NCBI GenBank assembly: GCA_030704615.1
Contig: CM060733.1
Span: 52,144,001-52,204,000 of the forward strand
DNA length: 60,000 nt
Source of the DNA: Takakia lepidozioides
Taxonomy: Eukaryota > Streptophyta > Takakiopsida > Takakiales > Takakiaceae
Reading direction: 5' to 3'
Part shown: positions 32,571-44,067 of the stretch, piece by piece
Numbering within the stretch: position 1 is the stretch's first letter
How the letters are laid out: every line of letters starts with the position of its first letter
Notes under the pieces: model-generated
The model's input: only the letters and a program-made list of their open reading frames with translations
What the model was told of the DNA's origin: nothing
Database searches by the model: none
Made by a program: the position numbers and the translations under genes

Positions 32571-33369
32571 CAATAATTAACCACCAGACATGCTTTAAGG
32601 AATTGGCCCAAATAGAAAATTCCCTAAGCCCGAGCTTCTGGCTTGGCTATGGCTTGTGTGACATGAGCAAACATTTCGAAAAGTTTCACAATTCATATGG
32701 CGTGAGCACATTTTAGTTTCACCTAAGTATCTTCTAAGAATATTCTTTGTATTTTTTTATATATCCTCTTGTACTCGCGCACATGTTACCCAACCTCCCC
32801 ACACATTAAATATTAATTTGTTTGACCTTGTTACTCCTAGTTTCTTATAATAGCTTGGTCTCATGGCAACTTGCAAGTGCAAGTTTGGTTGTCGCACAAC
32901 CATTTTTCATCTATCATGTAAACATCACTGTAAAAATAATGAGGGACAGTCCCCATGATTGTCACGCCCAACGGACAAAGCTATGAGGAAACCAGAGCCG
33001 AGGGCAAGGAGGTCTTGAGCAAAACTAGAGGCCGCTCGACACTAACAAATATTATAACCTTGAAAGTCAGGGAACATAGTGGTAGAAGGGCCAAAAACTT
33101 TTTGACCTACCACTCCCAATCGAAAGGGAGACCCAAGAGCAAGGATAGTCAGTACCTAAAAATGCTAAGTTCATTGAAAAGACCTCTCAAGTGAAGCAAT
33201 GGAATGAATCAGTATAAGATGGCTAATGCCACAGATACATGTGGAGGGATGTGATGGGGCAATGATTCCGCCAAATGCCGGAATCATTGCCCATGCATAA
33301 TGCCCGGACAAAACAAATTCGGAAGTGGAATGTAACTTTTATTAGCTCCTCTTTATTCTAAAGAAGAGA
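32571..33369. other. Intergenic stretch, nothing recognised
   Basis: A 79-codon frame at 32955-33194 is polar and shows no motif; I do not call it a gene. Confidence 0.4.
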
Positions 33370-33535
33370 CTATGCATCACTGTCAGAAACTGATGATTAA
33401 GCTCATGTACGGTGCCTCCCCAGGTGTCTACGCATCAGTGTCTGCAAAAACCGCAAAGCTCATGTTGTGTCTTCCAGCCCAGGCGTCTACGCATCAGTGT
33501 CAAAAACTGCTAAGCTCATGTTATGTCAGGTGTCA
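33370..33535. repeat. Three-copy tandem repeat, about 58 bp
   Basis: Copies start at 33370, 33427 and 33486, with shared words CTACGCATCAGTGTC and AAGCTCATGTTGTGTC. Short frames across it are a by-product. Confidence 0.8.
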
Positions 33536-33724
33536 TCTCCTCTGTTTTGCTGAAAACTACTTCTACGATGTGATAAAACCTCATTTAAGTGACACCACAG
33601 TTCTTAAACAACTTCTGATAAATAAATGGATGAATTTTCAGCATGAAAGTAGATTACACTATTCACAAGAAGGAGCCATACGCGACTAGCAGCTTGTTTT
33701 CTAAATAAGATTAGTATTATAATA

Positions 33725-33795
33725 GCAGTACCAACTAGTCGGTATAAGCTGAGTTAGATAGAGCACCAAATAATATTGGGTTCAAATCCTACTAC
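33725..33795 (+). repeat. Possible tRNA-derived SINE head
   Basis: AAGCTGAGTTAGATAGAGCACC resembles a pol III box A with its D-arm context, and GGGTTCAAATCC is a good box B about 30 bases later. No full tRNA cloverleaf closes, so a SINE or decayed tRNA is more likely than a working tRNA. Confidence 0.35.
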
Positions 33796-34599
33796 CTAGT
33801 TTCCACCTAGTTTTGTTTGGTATTATCATATTATCTTCTCCCCCTACCATAATGGGGTAGTGGCCCATCCTATGATTAATCTTCGTAGACGGAAGCACAC
33901 AAAAGGGAGTGTCACTCCAATTGGTGAAACTTTTACAGCTTGGTATACAAAACTTAATTATGTGTATAGAGTTTTTATTTTTTTATTTTATTTTTAATGA
34001 CGCCACAATGACATCAAATATCATCTAGTGATATGGAACAGGGATCACATGGACTGGGTGACATAACAATCCAACGAGATTCAAACCCTATATCTCATGG
34101 TTACCATCACCATCGCCTTGTAGCCAACAGACTACTCAACGCTATACAACAACTAACGACATTCTAAAATGTTTATTAGTGGATATAGATAAGAGATGGT
34201 GGAAGGATTTGACAGGGCTTGTTGGAGGAGCCAATGTTGTTCTTGCAAACATAAGTTTGACATAGATTTGCGTAGGCCTAACAATGCCAACTTTTCCATT
34301 CCTCGTGCGACAACATAATACATTGAACATTAGAATCACCGGAGGTGCATTTTATATGTCATTGCTCACAAGCGTAGTCAGTCTCTTGCACAACTGGAAT
34401 CAGAGGCTCGTCATGAAGATCTGCAATTGATGGATGACATGGGCTCATTAGTGCCTACGAAAACGTTTATCCTTAAAACGAGGAAACACCATTGAATGTT
34501 GTCCTTGAAATCAGTGAATGTACTATCAGATTGTATATTTGCATCACGTTCTTACATTATTCCAATTGTTTTCTATTCATGTAGTAATTTAAAGAAATG
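33796..34599. other. AT-rich intergenic stretch
   Basis: A second tRNA-like head may lie on the minus strand near 34075-34135 (box B-like complement ATTCAAACCC), but it is weak. No gene is seen. Confidence 0.35.
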
Positions 34600-35035
34600 A
34601 CTAGGCAATCTATTGGATATATAATATGGCTTGACTATGTGTTTGGGTCTACAACTACCTTAATGTTGAAAGTAAATTGGAACTTACAATTCCTCGTACA
34701 TGCCTATAAAATGTACCTATTCGTATGCAAAAATATCACTTTGGTTACAACTACATTAACGTTAAAAATAGCTTACATCTTTGTCTTCATATAGCATGCA
34801 AATAGAAGGTACTTAGTCATACCGACAAATAATATGACTTAGGTCTATAACTATCCTAACATTAAGATAAGCTTGGATCTTAATCTTTGTACATGCCTAA
34901 TATAGAAGGTACATAGTTATAGGCCCAAATATCACTTGGGCTATAACTACGTTAACGTTAAAAATGGCTTCGAGACCTTAGTCTTTATATATGTCTATAA
35001 AAAGTACCTAATCATACCTACAAATATTAATAGGA
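34600..35035. repeat. Four-copy tandem repeat, about 105 bp
   Basis: Copies share ACAACTACATTAACGTTAAAA, a CTTAGTCTTT word, ATGCCTATAAAA and GTACCTAATCATACC. Frames in it come from the repeat and are not genes. Confidence 0.75.
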
Positions 35036-35559
35036 TAAAAGCATTATCTAACACCTCTTTGTCCATCACTCTCCTCTCAAAGATACTATCGCCCATCGAA
35101 TATATCCATATTTTAACTATAATCAATATGATGGACTATATCCATCTAGTAGACAAAACTATATTCTAGTGATGTCTTCTCCATCCATTTAACTACCCAA
35201 ATTGCTCTAAGAAACTACCAAACTACAAAAAGCATATACATCATGCTCCAAAGATTGAGACGAACTGGCAGTGCTTGGCCATTTACCTTGATTTCAGAGT
35301 GGCCTAGGGAACACTTCAAATAACACTGAAAGGAGGTTGATAGCAGGTGAGCACAAAAAATTGCAATGGGGTAAGCATGTTTCCACTGAAAATAGAATAT
35401 AAAGGACAGACATAGGGTTCCATGTGAATATGCACTTTTACTGTATATTTACAAGTTCCAAGTTCCATATATTTACAAATTGTTATTTTGCAAAGGATAA
35501 CACAGTAGTGAAAAGAAAGTCATAAATACCAACACCATCCATAACACAAAAATAAACAA

Positions 35560-35825
35560 ATAGTTAATTTGACAATTTCATGTAGTAAAGCACACCATGG
35601 ATTTCGCCAAGGAAATTAATCAAAGAATCTAGATTTTTCCAAGATTGTATTAAAGAAAAATTGGATGATGAGGTGTCATCTAACGTTAGGTTGATGTATT
35701 TTGCTAACGAAATTTTCGTGATTGTTGCAGCATGTCATTGTCCAACATTTTTGTGGGCGAAACAAAATGAACCATGACAACTTTCGCATATTAGGGGCTA
35801 CTCTGAGCGACAACATATGACAAAT
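35560..35825 (+). repeat. Dispersed repeat copy B (about 270 bp)
   Basis: Aligns with copy A at 32298-32570: TAGTAAAGCACACCATGG, then TTTTGCTAACGAAATTTT and GTGGGCGAAACAAAATGAAC. Same orientation, about 3.26 kb apart. A non-coding mobile-element fragment is likely. Confidence 0.75.
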
Positions 35826-36122
35826 TATCCACATCGCTGAGGCAACTACATAATGGTCCTTATATGTAACTATATCAAGGCTACATAGTCTATATCACAA
35901 CTCTATTTGGTTTGTAAGATCCGTCAAACTGTATTTCAAAATTCAAAATTCAAATACTTACCATATTAGTACCTAATCATCTCCCCCTTAGTTTCCATTT
36001 TCGTGGCACAAATTCAATGCTTCCATAATGTTGCAGATGGAGGTTTGTTTTGCATTCATATGCAAAGATATTGCGTGAGCGGTAAAAAATTGGTAGCGGT
36101 GGTGCAATTTGTGGATATGGGG
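35826..36122. other. AT-rich intergenic stretch
   Basis: Nothing recognised. Confidence 0.4.
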
Positions 36123-36243
36123 TTATGTACTATGGAACGGGCCGCAACATGACATTGTGGTGGGTAAGGTGGCGGCGAGCCAGAGGGCGAGCTGCCGCCC
36201 GAAACCGCCACAATGGCATGTTGCGGCCCATTCCATAACATAA
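36123..36243. repeat. Foldback hairpin (about 40-bp arms), probable MITE
   Basis: The left arm 36123-36162 and right arm 36205-36243 are reverse complements with few mismatches (GGGCCGCAACATG against CATGTTGCGGCCC). A second inner stem is GGCGGCGAGC/GAGCTGCCGCC. GC-rich hairpin in AT-rich surroundings, typical of a small foldback element. Confidence 0.8.
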
Positions 36244-36816
36244 AGGATTGCGTCTGCCGCCCTCTCATTGGCCTGCAAGTCCTAATCAAACACATTATGT
36301 TTCATAATGTGCTAATGCAAATGGCATAATGTGCGAGTGGCATTAGGCGTAAATTTCTGCTTTTTAATCCTCCTCCAAATACGCCATACTGGGCAGGCAA
36401 AATCCTTTACGAGTTATGAATCTTGCGACCACACACATGAGAGGTTGTAGAGTACTAAGGACATCACTTATTGAGAATAGAGCTCAGTCAGGCTCTTGTT
36501 ATAAATGGGAACAAACTGGAACAAATTTAACTAGCGAAACTCTTTCCCACTTTATTTTGATGGATGAAATCTCATGCAAACTATTAACTACTTAACTTGG
36601 CTACGCAATCTTGTCATTCTGTCTACTGAAGCAACTTTTTATTGAAAGTGTTTGGCACCCTTGGTGTAGTAGTGGATCATATTAGCATATTATTTGAATA
36701 TTTAGAGAATATGTAGAATAATTTGGTACGCACATTACATATGTCGTCATTAGACATATGGCTAAAAAACATAATGAAAAAAAAATAATCATGTGCACCC
36801 GAAACGTCGTCCAATA
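36244..36816. other. AT-rich intergenic stretch
   Basis: Nothing recognised. Confidence 0.4.
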
Positions 36817-37049
36817 TGTCCCAGAGTAATACGGAATTCAACGGAATTCATCCAATGGTTGAACGGATGGTTGCCCATCCAAATCATTTTTTCAAACTTT
36901 GCCAGTACGTTCAGTACACCCTCTCACATGTCCCGGACTAATATCAGATCAATCGAAATTCATTCGATGGCTGAGCGGATAGTTGCCCATTCGAACGATT
37001 TTGGTTCGCTTTCAAACTTTGCCATTGTGCTCAATGTACCATCTCAGAG
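36817..37049. repeat. Two-copy tandem duplication (112 and 121 bp)
   Basis: Both copies start with TGTCCC(A/G)GA(G/C)TAATA and share GAATTCAT, GGATGGTTGCCCAT and TTTCAAACTTTGCCA words. A third copy begins at 37050 and breaks off. Confidence 0.75.
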
Positions 37050-38049
37050 GTCCCAGAGTAATATGCCGTTGTGCATATTACCTAACTTCAAGAGTTGTTT
37101 AGGCCTTGAATCTCATTCCTCTAATCTCCGTCAGAGTATGAGAGAGGAGGCCTACAGATTGAATCTTTGTCTAACTTTGACAAATCATGCCCCAAATATA
37201 GTCCCTACCAAGATTGACAGTAAAGACCACTGAAAGCCTCTTGGAGGCACAATTTGTGAGCCGGATCCAAACCATAGTTAGCAAAGGTGGCTGGATCTGA
37301 TCTCTAGTTTTTAAGCAAATGAATATACTAAATTTCTGTACACTTTTGAAGAGTTTGCAAGCCCTTATGGGCCGGGTCAAATACTTGTTTCCATGGACCG
37401 TGCTTGTGATCTTTAAAAGTACTTACTATGCGGCTCGAAAGACATACTAATCTTCACTTCACTTGGTGTCTCATGAAGGTTGTCAAACAACAAAAAGTCA
37501 TGATTAGGATGATTCTATGACCATCATTCGCCCCGGAAGAGCCTGGGCTTTGGGAACTGTAGGTCTCATAGGAACACATATCCATTATACTATGCTTGGA
37601 GGATAGTACCATATTTCCATCATTCAATTTGCTTCAAACATTCTTATGAATAATTGAGTGGGTCAGTTGGCAAGCACGCATGAACTTCAAGCATTCAATC
37701 ATGTAAAGTGGTAACTCAAACAAGCCACTAGGTGGGTGCATTTTGTAGTGTGTTGTTAGTAGCAAAGCACTAGTTACAACCATATGTGTTGATGAAGTAG
37801 GCACTCATCAAGACTCTACAGCAGTCGTTTGTCCTGAATGTCTCAAAGAATCAGATGAAGCATCATACAGTTCATCCCTGTACTGCAAGCCGATTTTACT
37901 GTGACCTGGAAGTTGATTTTGGAAGTATTGTACTCAGGCGCTTGACTTTCCCCCATGATTGTGATTGACAACACTAACATGGCAAACAAGTGTGTAGGTT
38001 GGCAGTGGACGTTTGTTATAAGGGATGGACATTGAGCACCTGCCATACA
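37050..38049. other. Intergenic stretch downstream of the DUF3593 gene
   Basis: Nothing recognised apart from the likely 3' UTR of the minus-strand gene next to 38050. Confidence 0.4.
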
Positions 38050-39993
38050 TCACTTTGAAAGAGGCACATTCTTTTCATCTTGTGCACTGACCTTTCCTCC
38101 ATCTTCCACTGACTCACGCAATGCTTTCCGCAATCCAAACACAATGAAGAGATTGGTAATAGTCAACAAGGACTCTGCTCCTCCATGCAGCCAGTCCACG
38201 TTTGATAATGACGTTCCATAGTGGACCTTTGCTGCAGCATAACATGTCAGCGACCAGCTGTCAGACAACATCAAATATAATCCTTAGTATGTGCCTTGCA
38301 ACCATTGGAAGCAGACAGGGCTAGAGACTCTAGAGAACAAACATTAAAAAATCGAATGAGGTTTGACTTCCTTGCAGAACACACCATGACAGTAAAGACG
38401 TACAGTCAAACAAGGGATTGGCACCTCACATTCAGTAATGAGTTAGACAAAGCTTACCATAAATGCCTGCAGGAACTGCTCCGACGGTCAAAACATACCA
38501 CCAGCCCACAACAAAGCAGTCATCCACCTAACCATAAACTTGCGCCTGCCAGGTGATGAGCAAGAGTGATTTTGACAGAGACCAATACATGACCCAGCTA
38601 CAGAGAGTCATCACTGTTTCACTGTATGTTGGGCCCATATGTTGCAACTTCTACCATTAATGCCCATCAAAAGACCTTCACAAAACATGCCTTCAGGATT
38701 GAGGGACCCACAATCACAGTTTACATATCCCTAAACCAGCTACAGTCTTCTTGTAATCGGCACACTGAATGAAACTGCTGGCCATCCTCCAGACTATCAA
38801 TAATGAAAGGGAAACAGAGAGAAATTCAGTAGAATTTGCCCTAACCCTGTGACAACCAGTTTGGACAGCAGTTTGGACAGCAGAGGGGAGGGAGGAAAGG
38901 ATAAGAAAAGGAAGTAAAGGTGAAGCCTATGCTCCAAATTTTACAAAGGCAGTGTATTTGCCAACAGAAAGGTTGCACGTTTTTCAATCATTTGAGATTG
39001 TGTTTCCCGGGAAGAAGAAACTTGAGCAAAATGAAAGAGGTGGGTGGTGCCACTAGGTGATCTCCGAACAGCCTATGCACAAAGAAAAACAGCTGTGGCA
39101 AACAAAGGTGGAGAGGGCTAAGGATGATCGTTGGCGTTGCCTGCCAGCTTGAAGGCAATGCCTCAACGAAAAACCTATTGGACCTACTCACGAAGACACA
39201 AAAGCCTGCCAGCAGGCATTGTTTTCTTTCAAAAACTGCATTGTCCCCTTTTTGAGCGAACTCAAGTAGCGCTAATTCTATCGTCATCATCCTCTCCTGC
39301 ATATTACTCTCAGTTGCTCCGGAGTTGCCCTTCCGCAAAGTAATGCAGCGGTGCAATTGTCGCTGTGACTTGGGCATCACCTATTGCACACGAATTCTTC
39401 GTGTGATTGGTTCTGTGGGCTCTATGGAGCAAGCATGTGATGCCCTTGTGCATTTTGCGCTACTGGATCCCAGCAGCGTCACTATCTATGGAAAGCCAGC
39501 CGCTCCCAAATCACCCCTACGACAGAAGGTAAAATATTTGCGAGAATCAAAATAAACGTCCGTTTCTAGCTTGTACGCATCAGTTCATTGAATGACAAGA
39601 GATGGTAGGAGGACACAATGAGTATAGGGGTCAGGAGGTACTTGTGGCGCCAACAAAAGCGAGCAGGAAGTAGAAACCAAACAGCGTGAGCTTGGGGGCA
39701 GTCTTGGACTTCGTAAGGTGATAGAGAAACCCCAGGTACGGAAACAATGAAACCGCAAACAATGTCGATGCAACGCTTTGAGTGTCTACATTGGGAGCCC
39801 AAGGATCCACTGGCAAGAATCCCACTATTGCCTGTCGCTTGCCTCTCCCTCCCACGTGGAAACCCTTCGCCAGCTGCGGCCTTCTCCGACTGCACCTAGC
39901 TAAATAACTTGTCCGTGAAAGCGTACTCGGGGTCAGGCCTGTATATCCGGTGAAGATTGCAGAGTGCCTGGTGGGGCAAGGCAACGACCCCAT
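38050..39993 (-). CDS. Plastid-targeted DUF3593-type membrane protein, three exons including an 18-nt microexon
   Basis: Spliced from 39642-39993, 38458-38475 and 38050-38231 (all minus), 552 nt, 183 residues plus stop, in frame throughout. Exon 1 begins with an Arg/Ser/Thr-rich leader of about 50 residues fitting a chloroplast transit peptide, then SVASTLFAVSLFPYLGFLY and APKLTLFGFYFLLAFVGAT, two hydrophobic segments. The 18-nt exon supplies IPAGIY, and exon 3 gives AKVHYGTSLSNVDWLHG and ESLLTITNLFIVFGLRKAL, a further membrane segment. I know these strings as the DUF3593 family of plants and cyanobacteria; function is not settled there. The ATG at 39991-39993 is preceded by an in-frame TAA. 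All donors are GT (GTACCT, GTAAGC) and all acceptors CAG. Confidence 0.85.
38458..38475 (-). other. 18-nt microexon of the DUF3593 gene
   Basis: On the minus strand an acceptor GGAGCAG directly precedes TTCCTGCAGGCATTTATG, which a GTAAGCTT donor follows. Joined to exons 1 and 3 it restores FVGAT-IPAGIY-AKVHY. Skipping it would keep the frame but drop six residues of the conserved core. Confidence 0.8.
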
Positions 39994-40571
39994 CACTCTT
40001 TAGCTGCCTTGCGTGCACTACTCCAAGGCCTCCAACGCCAGATAAGGAAGACAGTCCAACAGTCCTTCTGACGAACGATCTGCCAAGACTGCTTCCAATT
40101 TAAACGCTAGAAATTGAGACAGCTCACTAGTCCATCTTCACCGAAGCGAAAGGTAAGAAAAACATCCCTGCACCTTCCGTGGTGTCTGGGGAAGTTGGAG
40201 CAGATTGTTCAAATGCTCAAGTGAAGGTAACGGTTATCTAGATTATGAGACTGCAATTGAGGCCCACTGACCCTAACTCCGGTGAACGAAGCTGGTTCTG
40301 GAATCACTACATTCGAACGACAACATCAACAAGATATGTAGATTACATTACAGGAACATCTCGGAGTGCAGGGTCGTGAATGGCAACCCAAGGCAACCAA
40401 CTCTGAGAGTAATATGCCCCACTTTGATGTGTCGAAATATTTCCCCCCAGAGGTCTCGTTGCCATTTGTTGCTTATGCTTCGTGCAAACATGTGATCACT
40501 TCAAGAAATCACTTCCAAACAAACCATACACCAAAAATGAAGCCTGAGCATTCAACTCGGAACTGTCAAAA

Positions 40572-40757
40572 TCAGCTGTCAGAAAAGTATGTGAGGAGAG
40601 TAAACTTCTTTCTCATCATGTCCAAGGCATTCTTACCACACCCATGCCTGGTGAAGACTGCCATCATTGCATTCCTCATGATCAAAGCTCGTTCAGGTAG
40701 AAAAACATTTGGCTTGAATCCACTTAGGATTCTGTGACCATGCACCTGCTTTCCCAC
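40572..40757 (-). pseudogene. Dispersed PPR gene fragment
   Basis: The minus strand reads GKQVHGHRILSGFKPNVFLP, then directly ERALIMRNAMMAVFTRHGC and GKNALDMM. The same order exists in the PPR gene at 58590-58800, but with about 100 bases between the two parts, so this is a copy with an internal deletion. Only about 190 bp are recognisable. Confidence 0.6.
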
Positions 40758-40917
40758 TTACAGGCTTTCATCTTGATGCACTTCTGCCATAAGTGCTGAA
40801 ACATTATGTCTGTGAAGGTTATGAAAGCTTGTGTCTAGGCCCTTTGGGCCTCATATGGACATAATTGGTTTCTTTATATTGCCTCCACCTCAACAAAGAC
40901 AAAGGAGTTTGTTTTGA

Positions 40918-43089
40918 CTAAACGTTAGCATAGTCTCCAACCCGCATTCCAACAACCATCCAGCAATCCTTGTAGGCCCCAGTTTGGACCTGCAATCATT
41001 CGAAAGGGACAGTCAGCCATCACTGTGCGTCAAAAGCCTCTTTCTCCCCAGGAGTGAATGGGCAGGGGACGGAAGGCACACAACCCAACCGTAGTATTAT
41101 TCACTGTTCCATCATAGAAGAACAAGGAAAAGAAGAACCATTAAACTCTAATGTGACCCAGAATGCCCTCTGCTCCCACTGGCCAGAGATTCTCTAAGCC
41201 TCCCAGATGCACCAGTGGGTGATGCTTAAGGGGAACAATTTATCAGTAAATCTACTTTAATTAAGCCGTTATGCTTCATATCAAGGCTAGTATTTGTTGT
41301 AGGTGGTGGTGAAACAGAACTCAAGAGTGAATGAAAGGCTTTCAAGTACCTTTTCTAGACAAAATGTATAGACACGGGTTTTGTCATCCCCTTGATCCCC
41401 TTGTGTGGTCACTCTGATTGCCTGCAAACCTCGTCGATCGGCTGGTCCATGGAATATAAGTGGAGATGCCACCTAAGCCAAATCAATCCCATGGCATGAA
41501 GAAACAACATATGGGGGAGAGCTCCGATGAGTGACGTGGAAAATGCAGGGGACAAGAAAGAATGCATAAGGATTTGTTCGCTGTAATGTCAAGAAAGTCA
41601 CACTTGTAAAACTGCAATTTTGGGGTGTGCATGCACGTTGGGCTCACTGTATTTATCACACAGGTCTTAAGGTCCTATTTGTGCAGCCTCTTCCGGCAAC
41701 TTTGTGAGGATAACCTCTGCAGGTGGATCGGATGGTGTCGACAGTTCTGCAGACAGTTTGTGTCTAGAGAAATGGGCTAAGTCTGCATGAGACTTTGTGG
41801 GTGCCTGAATTGGCTCACTTTTGGCATTACAGAGCACTTCTGCTTGCAGCCAAAGCCTGCCAGCAAGAGAATTTCCAAGGATGTGGTCCTTGGTGCCTTC
41901 ATAATGGTTGCCAGAGATGTGTTCAGCAATGGCTCCATTTATTTCTCATTCTGGCCCTCAATTCTCACACCCAGAATACGGTGCTGATTGGGTAACAACT
42001 GACTTCCAAAAGCCATTTCCAAACGGATATTTCTGAGGTTGCTGTCTGCATTTCCCATGACATTTGAATAATTTTCCAGAGCCTCTGTTGAGCAACCTCT
42101 TCCTAAGGGGGTCACATCTAATAGAGGATGCATGGATTATTACACCGACGGAAGGAAGAAAAAGAAACTTTAAAACATCCACAGCCATGCTAGAATATGG
42201 ACCAAACTGTATGAGCCAGCATATACCAGATGTATTTTCAGCCTCGTACCTTCTGAACTGAAGCCAAATGACAATGGTTTGTGCTACAGCCTAGGTTACC
42301 TCCCACTGTGAACAGTTGATGATTGCTGAGTACATGGGCTCCCGAAGAACATTGCTGAACTCGTCCAAACTCAAATATCTCTCAGTTGCATTCCAAGCCC
42401 TGGCAGCATCCACTCCTCCATGCACCTACACGGCAAAACTTCTGTGACCGTTGCACTACTAAATGGCTTTGTCATCTCCTTTACTCTAGCAACCACTGCG
42501 AGAATTGCACTTAGATTGGTTCCAACTGAATTACATAGGCTGCTCCAATGCTCACTTGGAAGAACCATCAGTAAGTTACCTTTTAGAACCATGAAGGAAC
42601 AGCTCAATTTAGGGCACACTATACCTGGCCAGCAAGTATCTCATCAACACGAGCAGGCATTGCAAAGGCAAATGCTGTTTTGATGCCACTGTCCTCCTCC
42701 GGCCAGTCATTGCGCATCAAGGCATCCATCTGATATACCACAAGAAACATGAACAAACTTGTTAATTTACTCTGATTTACAATTGTAATGAATCAACCAA
42801 TGACACTGATATGGTGTCCACCTGAACTTCAGGCAACAAGGCATAAATTGCCATGGAGAACGGATTAAGTCACAGTGAGATAGGAAGATGGGAGCTCGGG
42901 TGAGAAACTTAAATAAGAGCTGACCTGCACTCTGACGACAGTGCTGGGGGGCATGAGTGCAGTAGGCTTACGGCCCTCCAAAGGCCACGACTGTTGTGTT
43001 GCATCAACATATTTCATAAATTCTGCTAACATCGTGTCAGACTCAGCACCCTCTGCATTGTTCCCTGCTTCATGAGAAGTGATTACAAT
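40918..43089 (-). CDS. Multi-exon plant gene resembling DUF4864 proteins
   Basis: Minus-strand exons that join in phase: 42925-43089 (IVITSHEAG ... ALMPPSTVVRVQ), 42625-42729 (MDALMRNDWPEEDSGIKTAF, then AFAMPARVDEILAGQ), 42300-42399 (AWNATERYLSLDEFSNVLRE), 41350-41472 (VASPLIFHGPADRRGLQAIR ... VYTFCLEK) and 40918-40989 (VQTGAYKDCWMVVGMRVGDY then ANV and stop). A further exon at 42426-42478 would supply the phase needed between exons 2 and 3 (the six sum to 618 nt) but is less certain. The pattern (a V-x-Q-x-x-A-L start, FxFAxP, YTFCLxK, Y-K-x-CWMxVG end) resembles DUF4864-like plant proteins of unknown function. A 5' exon is missing; 43622-43912 is a candidate leader. Confidence 0.6.
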
Positions 43090-43621
43090 CTGTAAGATAG
43101 CCCCACTGGGCTAGGCTGTGTCAGCTGGACCCACAATCTCATTTTTGTTATTAGAAAGAATGATCAGTTGGAAAAGAGAAAGGAGATATTTTAGTCTTTA
43201 GTTTATCATGACAACTTATCTGGAACAGTGTTTGGAATGCAATTTTTCTTGAGTTGTTCTCTCGTCCCCCCTTCAGTCTTCCAATCCAGAATGGGCATGG
43301 GGTTTATGGCTCTTTCTTGAAATCAGAATTTAAAAAGTAGGTGTACAGAGTTGATAGATTAATTTCGCAGCTTGTTTGAATCTAGCTTCATTGATATTGG
43401 GCACATGTCGATGATCTGTTTCTCTGCCAATCAACAGCTTAATGGGGCAATATTTTTCATGTCCAATCAATGCAATGCAAGGTAAGATTTTTCCTCCCTC
43501 CACATGTATCCTAGTCTATTTACTGCTTGACTACAGACGATGCCAGATAGTAAACGAAACATCCAACCAGGCCTGAATTGCATGCAGCCTGATGAACCAT
43601 CACTCAATTAAAACTGGAATT

Positions 43622-43912
43622 TCAAGTTTCAGCTGGAATGCCACTTTTTCCCCCAGAAAATAGAAACGAGAGGAGTGGAAATAAGGGAGGGGAGAGAGAA
43701 GAACCAGGGCCAACATGGGCAAGCACATGAGAAAGCGAGCGCTGGCGTCGGTAGCGATGGGCGATGCAAGTGGCGAGAGAGGCACAAGAAAACAGACGTG
43801 TACTTGGGCCACCCCTGCAGCTTCTGCTGGCCGCCCTAGAGACACCAGAAGCGCAGGTCGACGCCCAAGGTATGGGACAATGCCGCCCAGGCGCGACCGC
43901 CATAGCTGCCAT
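43622..43912 (-). other. Possible 5' exon encoding a plastid transit peptide
   Basis: A minus-strand ATG frame begins MAAMAVAPGRHCPIPWAS and is rich in Ser, Arg and Ala with few acidic residues, as in transit peptides. It lies about 530 bp upstream of the first secure exon of the DUF4864-like gene. No clean donor is visible, so the link is a guess. Confidence 0.25.
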
Positions 43913-44067
43913 CCCAAGTAAGAGAGGAAACTGCGATATGAAGACCCGTTATGTAACGGAATCAGAAAATTCAATATGCGTCGTTAACAAACATAGTACA
44001 TCGAATGACGCATGTACTGAATACTGAACACATGGCTCCTGTACCCTGACAGAAATACATGAACATA

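Noticed and set aside
33725-33795. A functional tRNA gene
   Set aside because: Boxes A and B are present, but acceptor and anticodon stems do not pair; kept only as a SINE-like head.
39325-39555. A 76-codon plus-strand ORF as a gene
   Set aside because: It lies in the first intron of the minus-strand DUF3593 gene and shows no motif or splice context.
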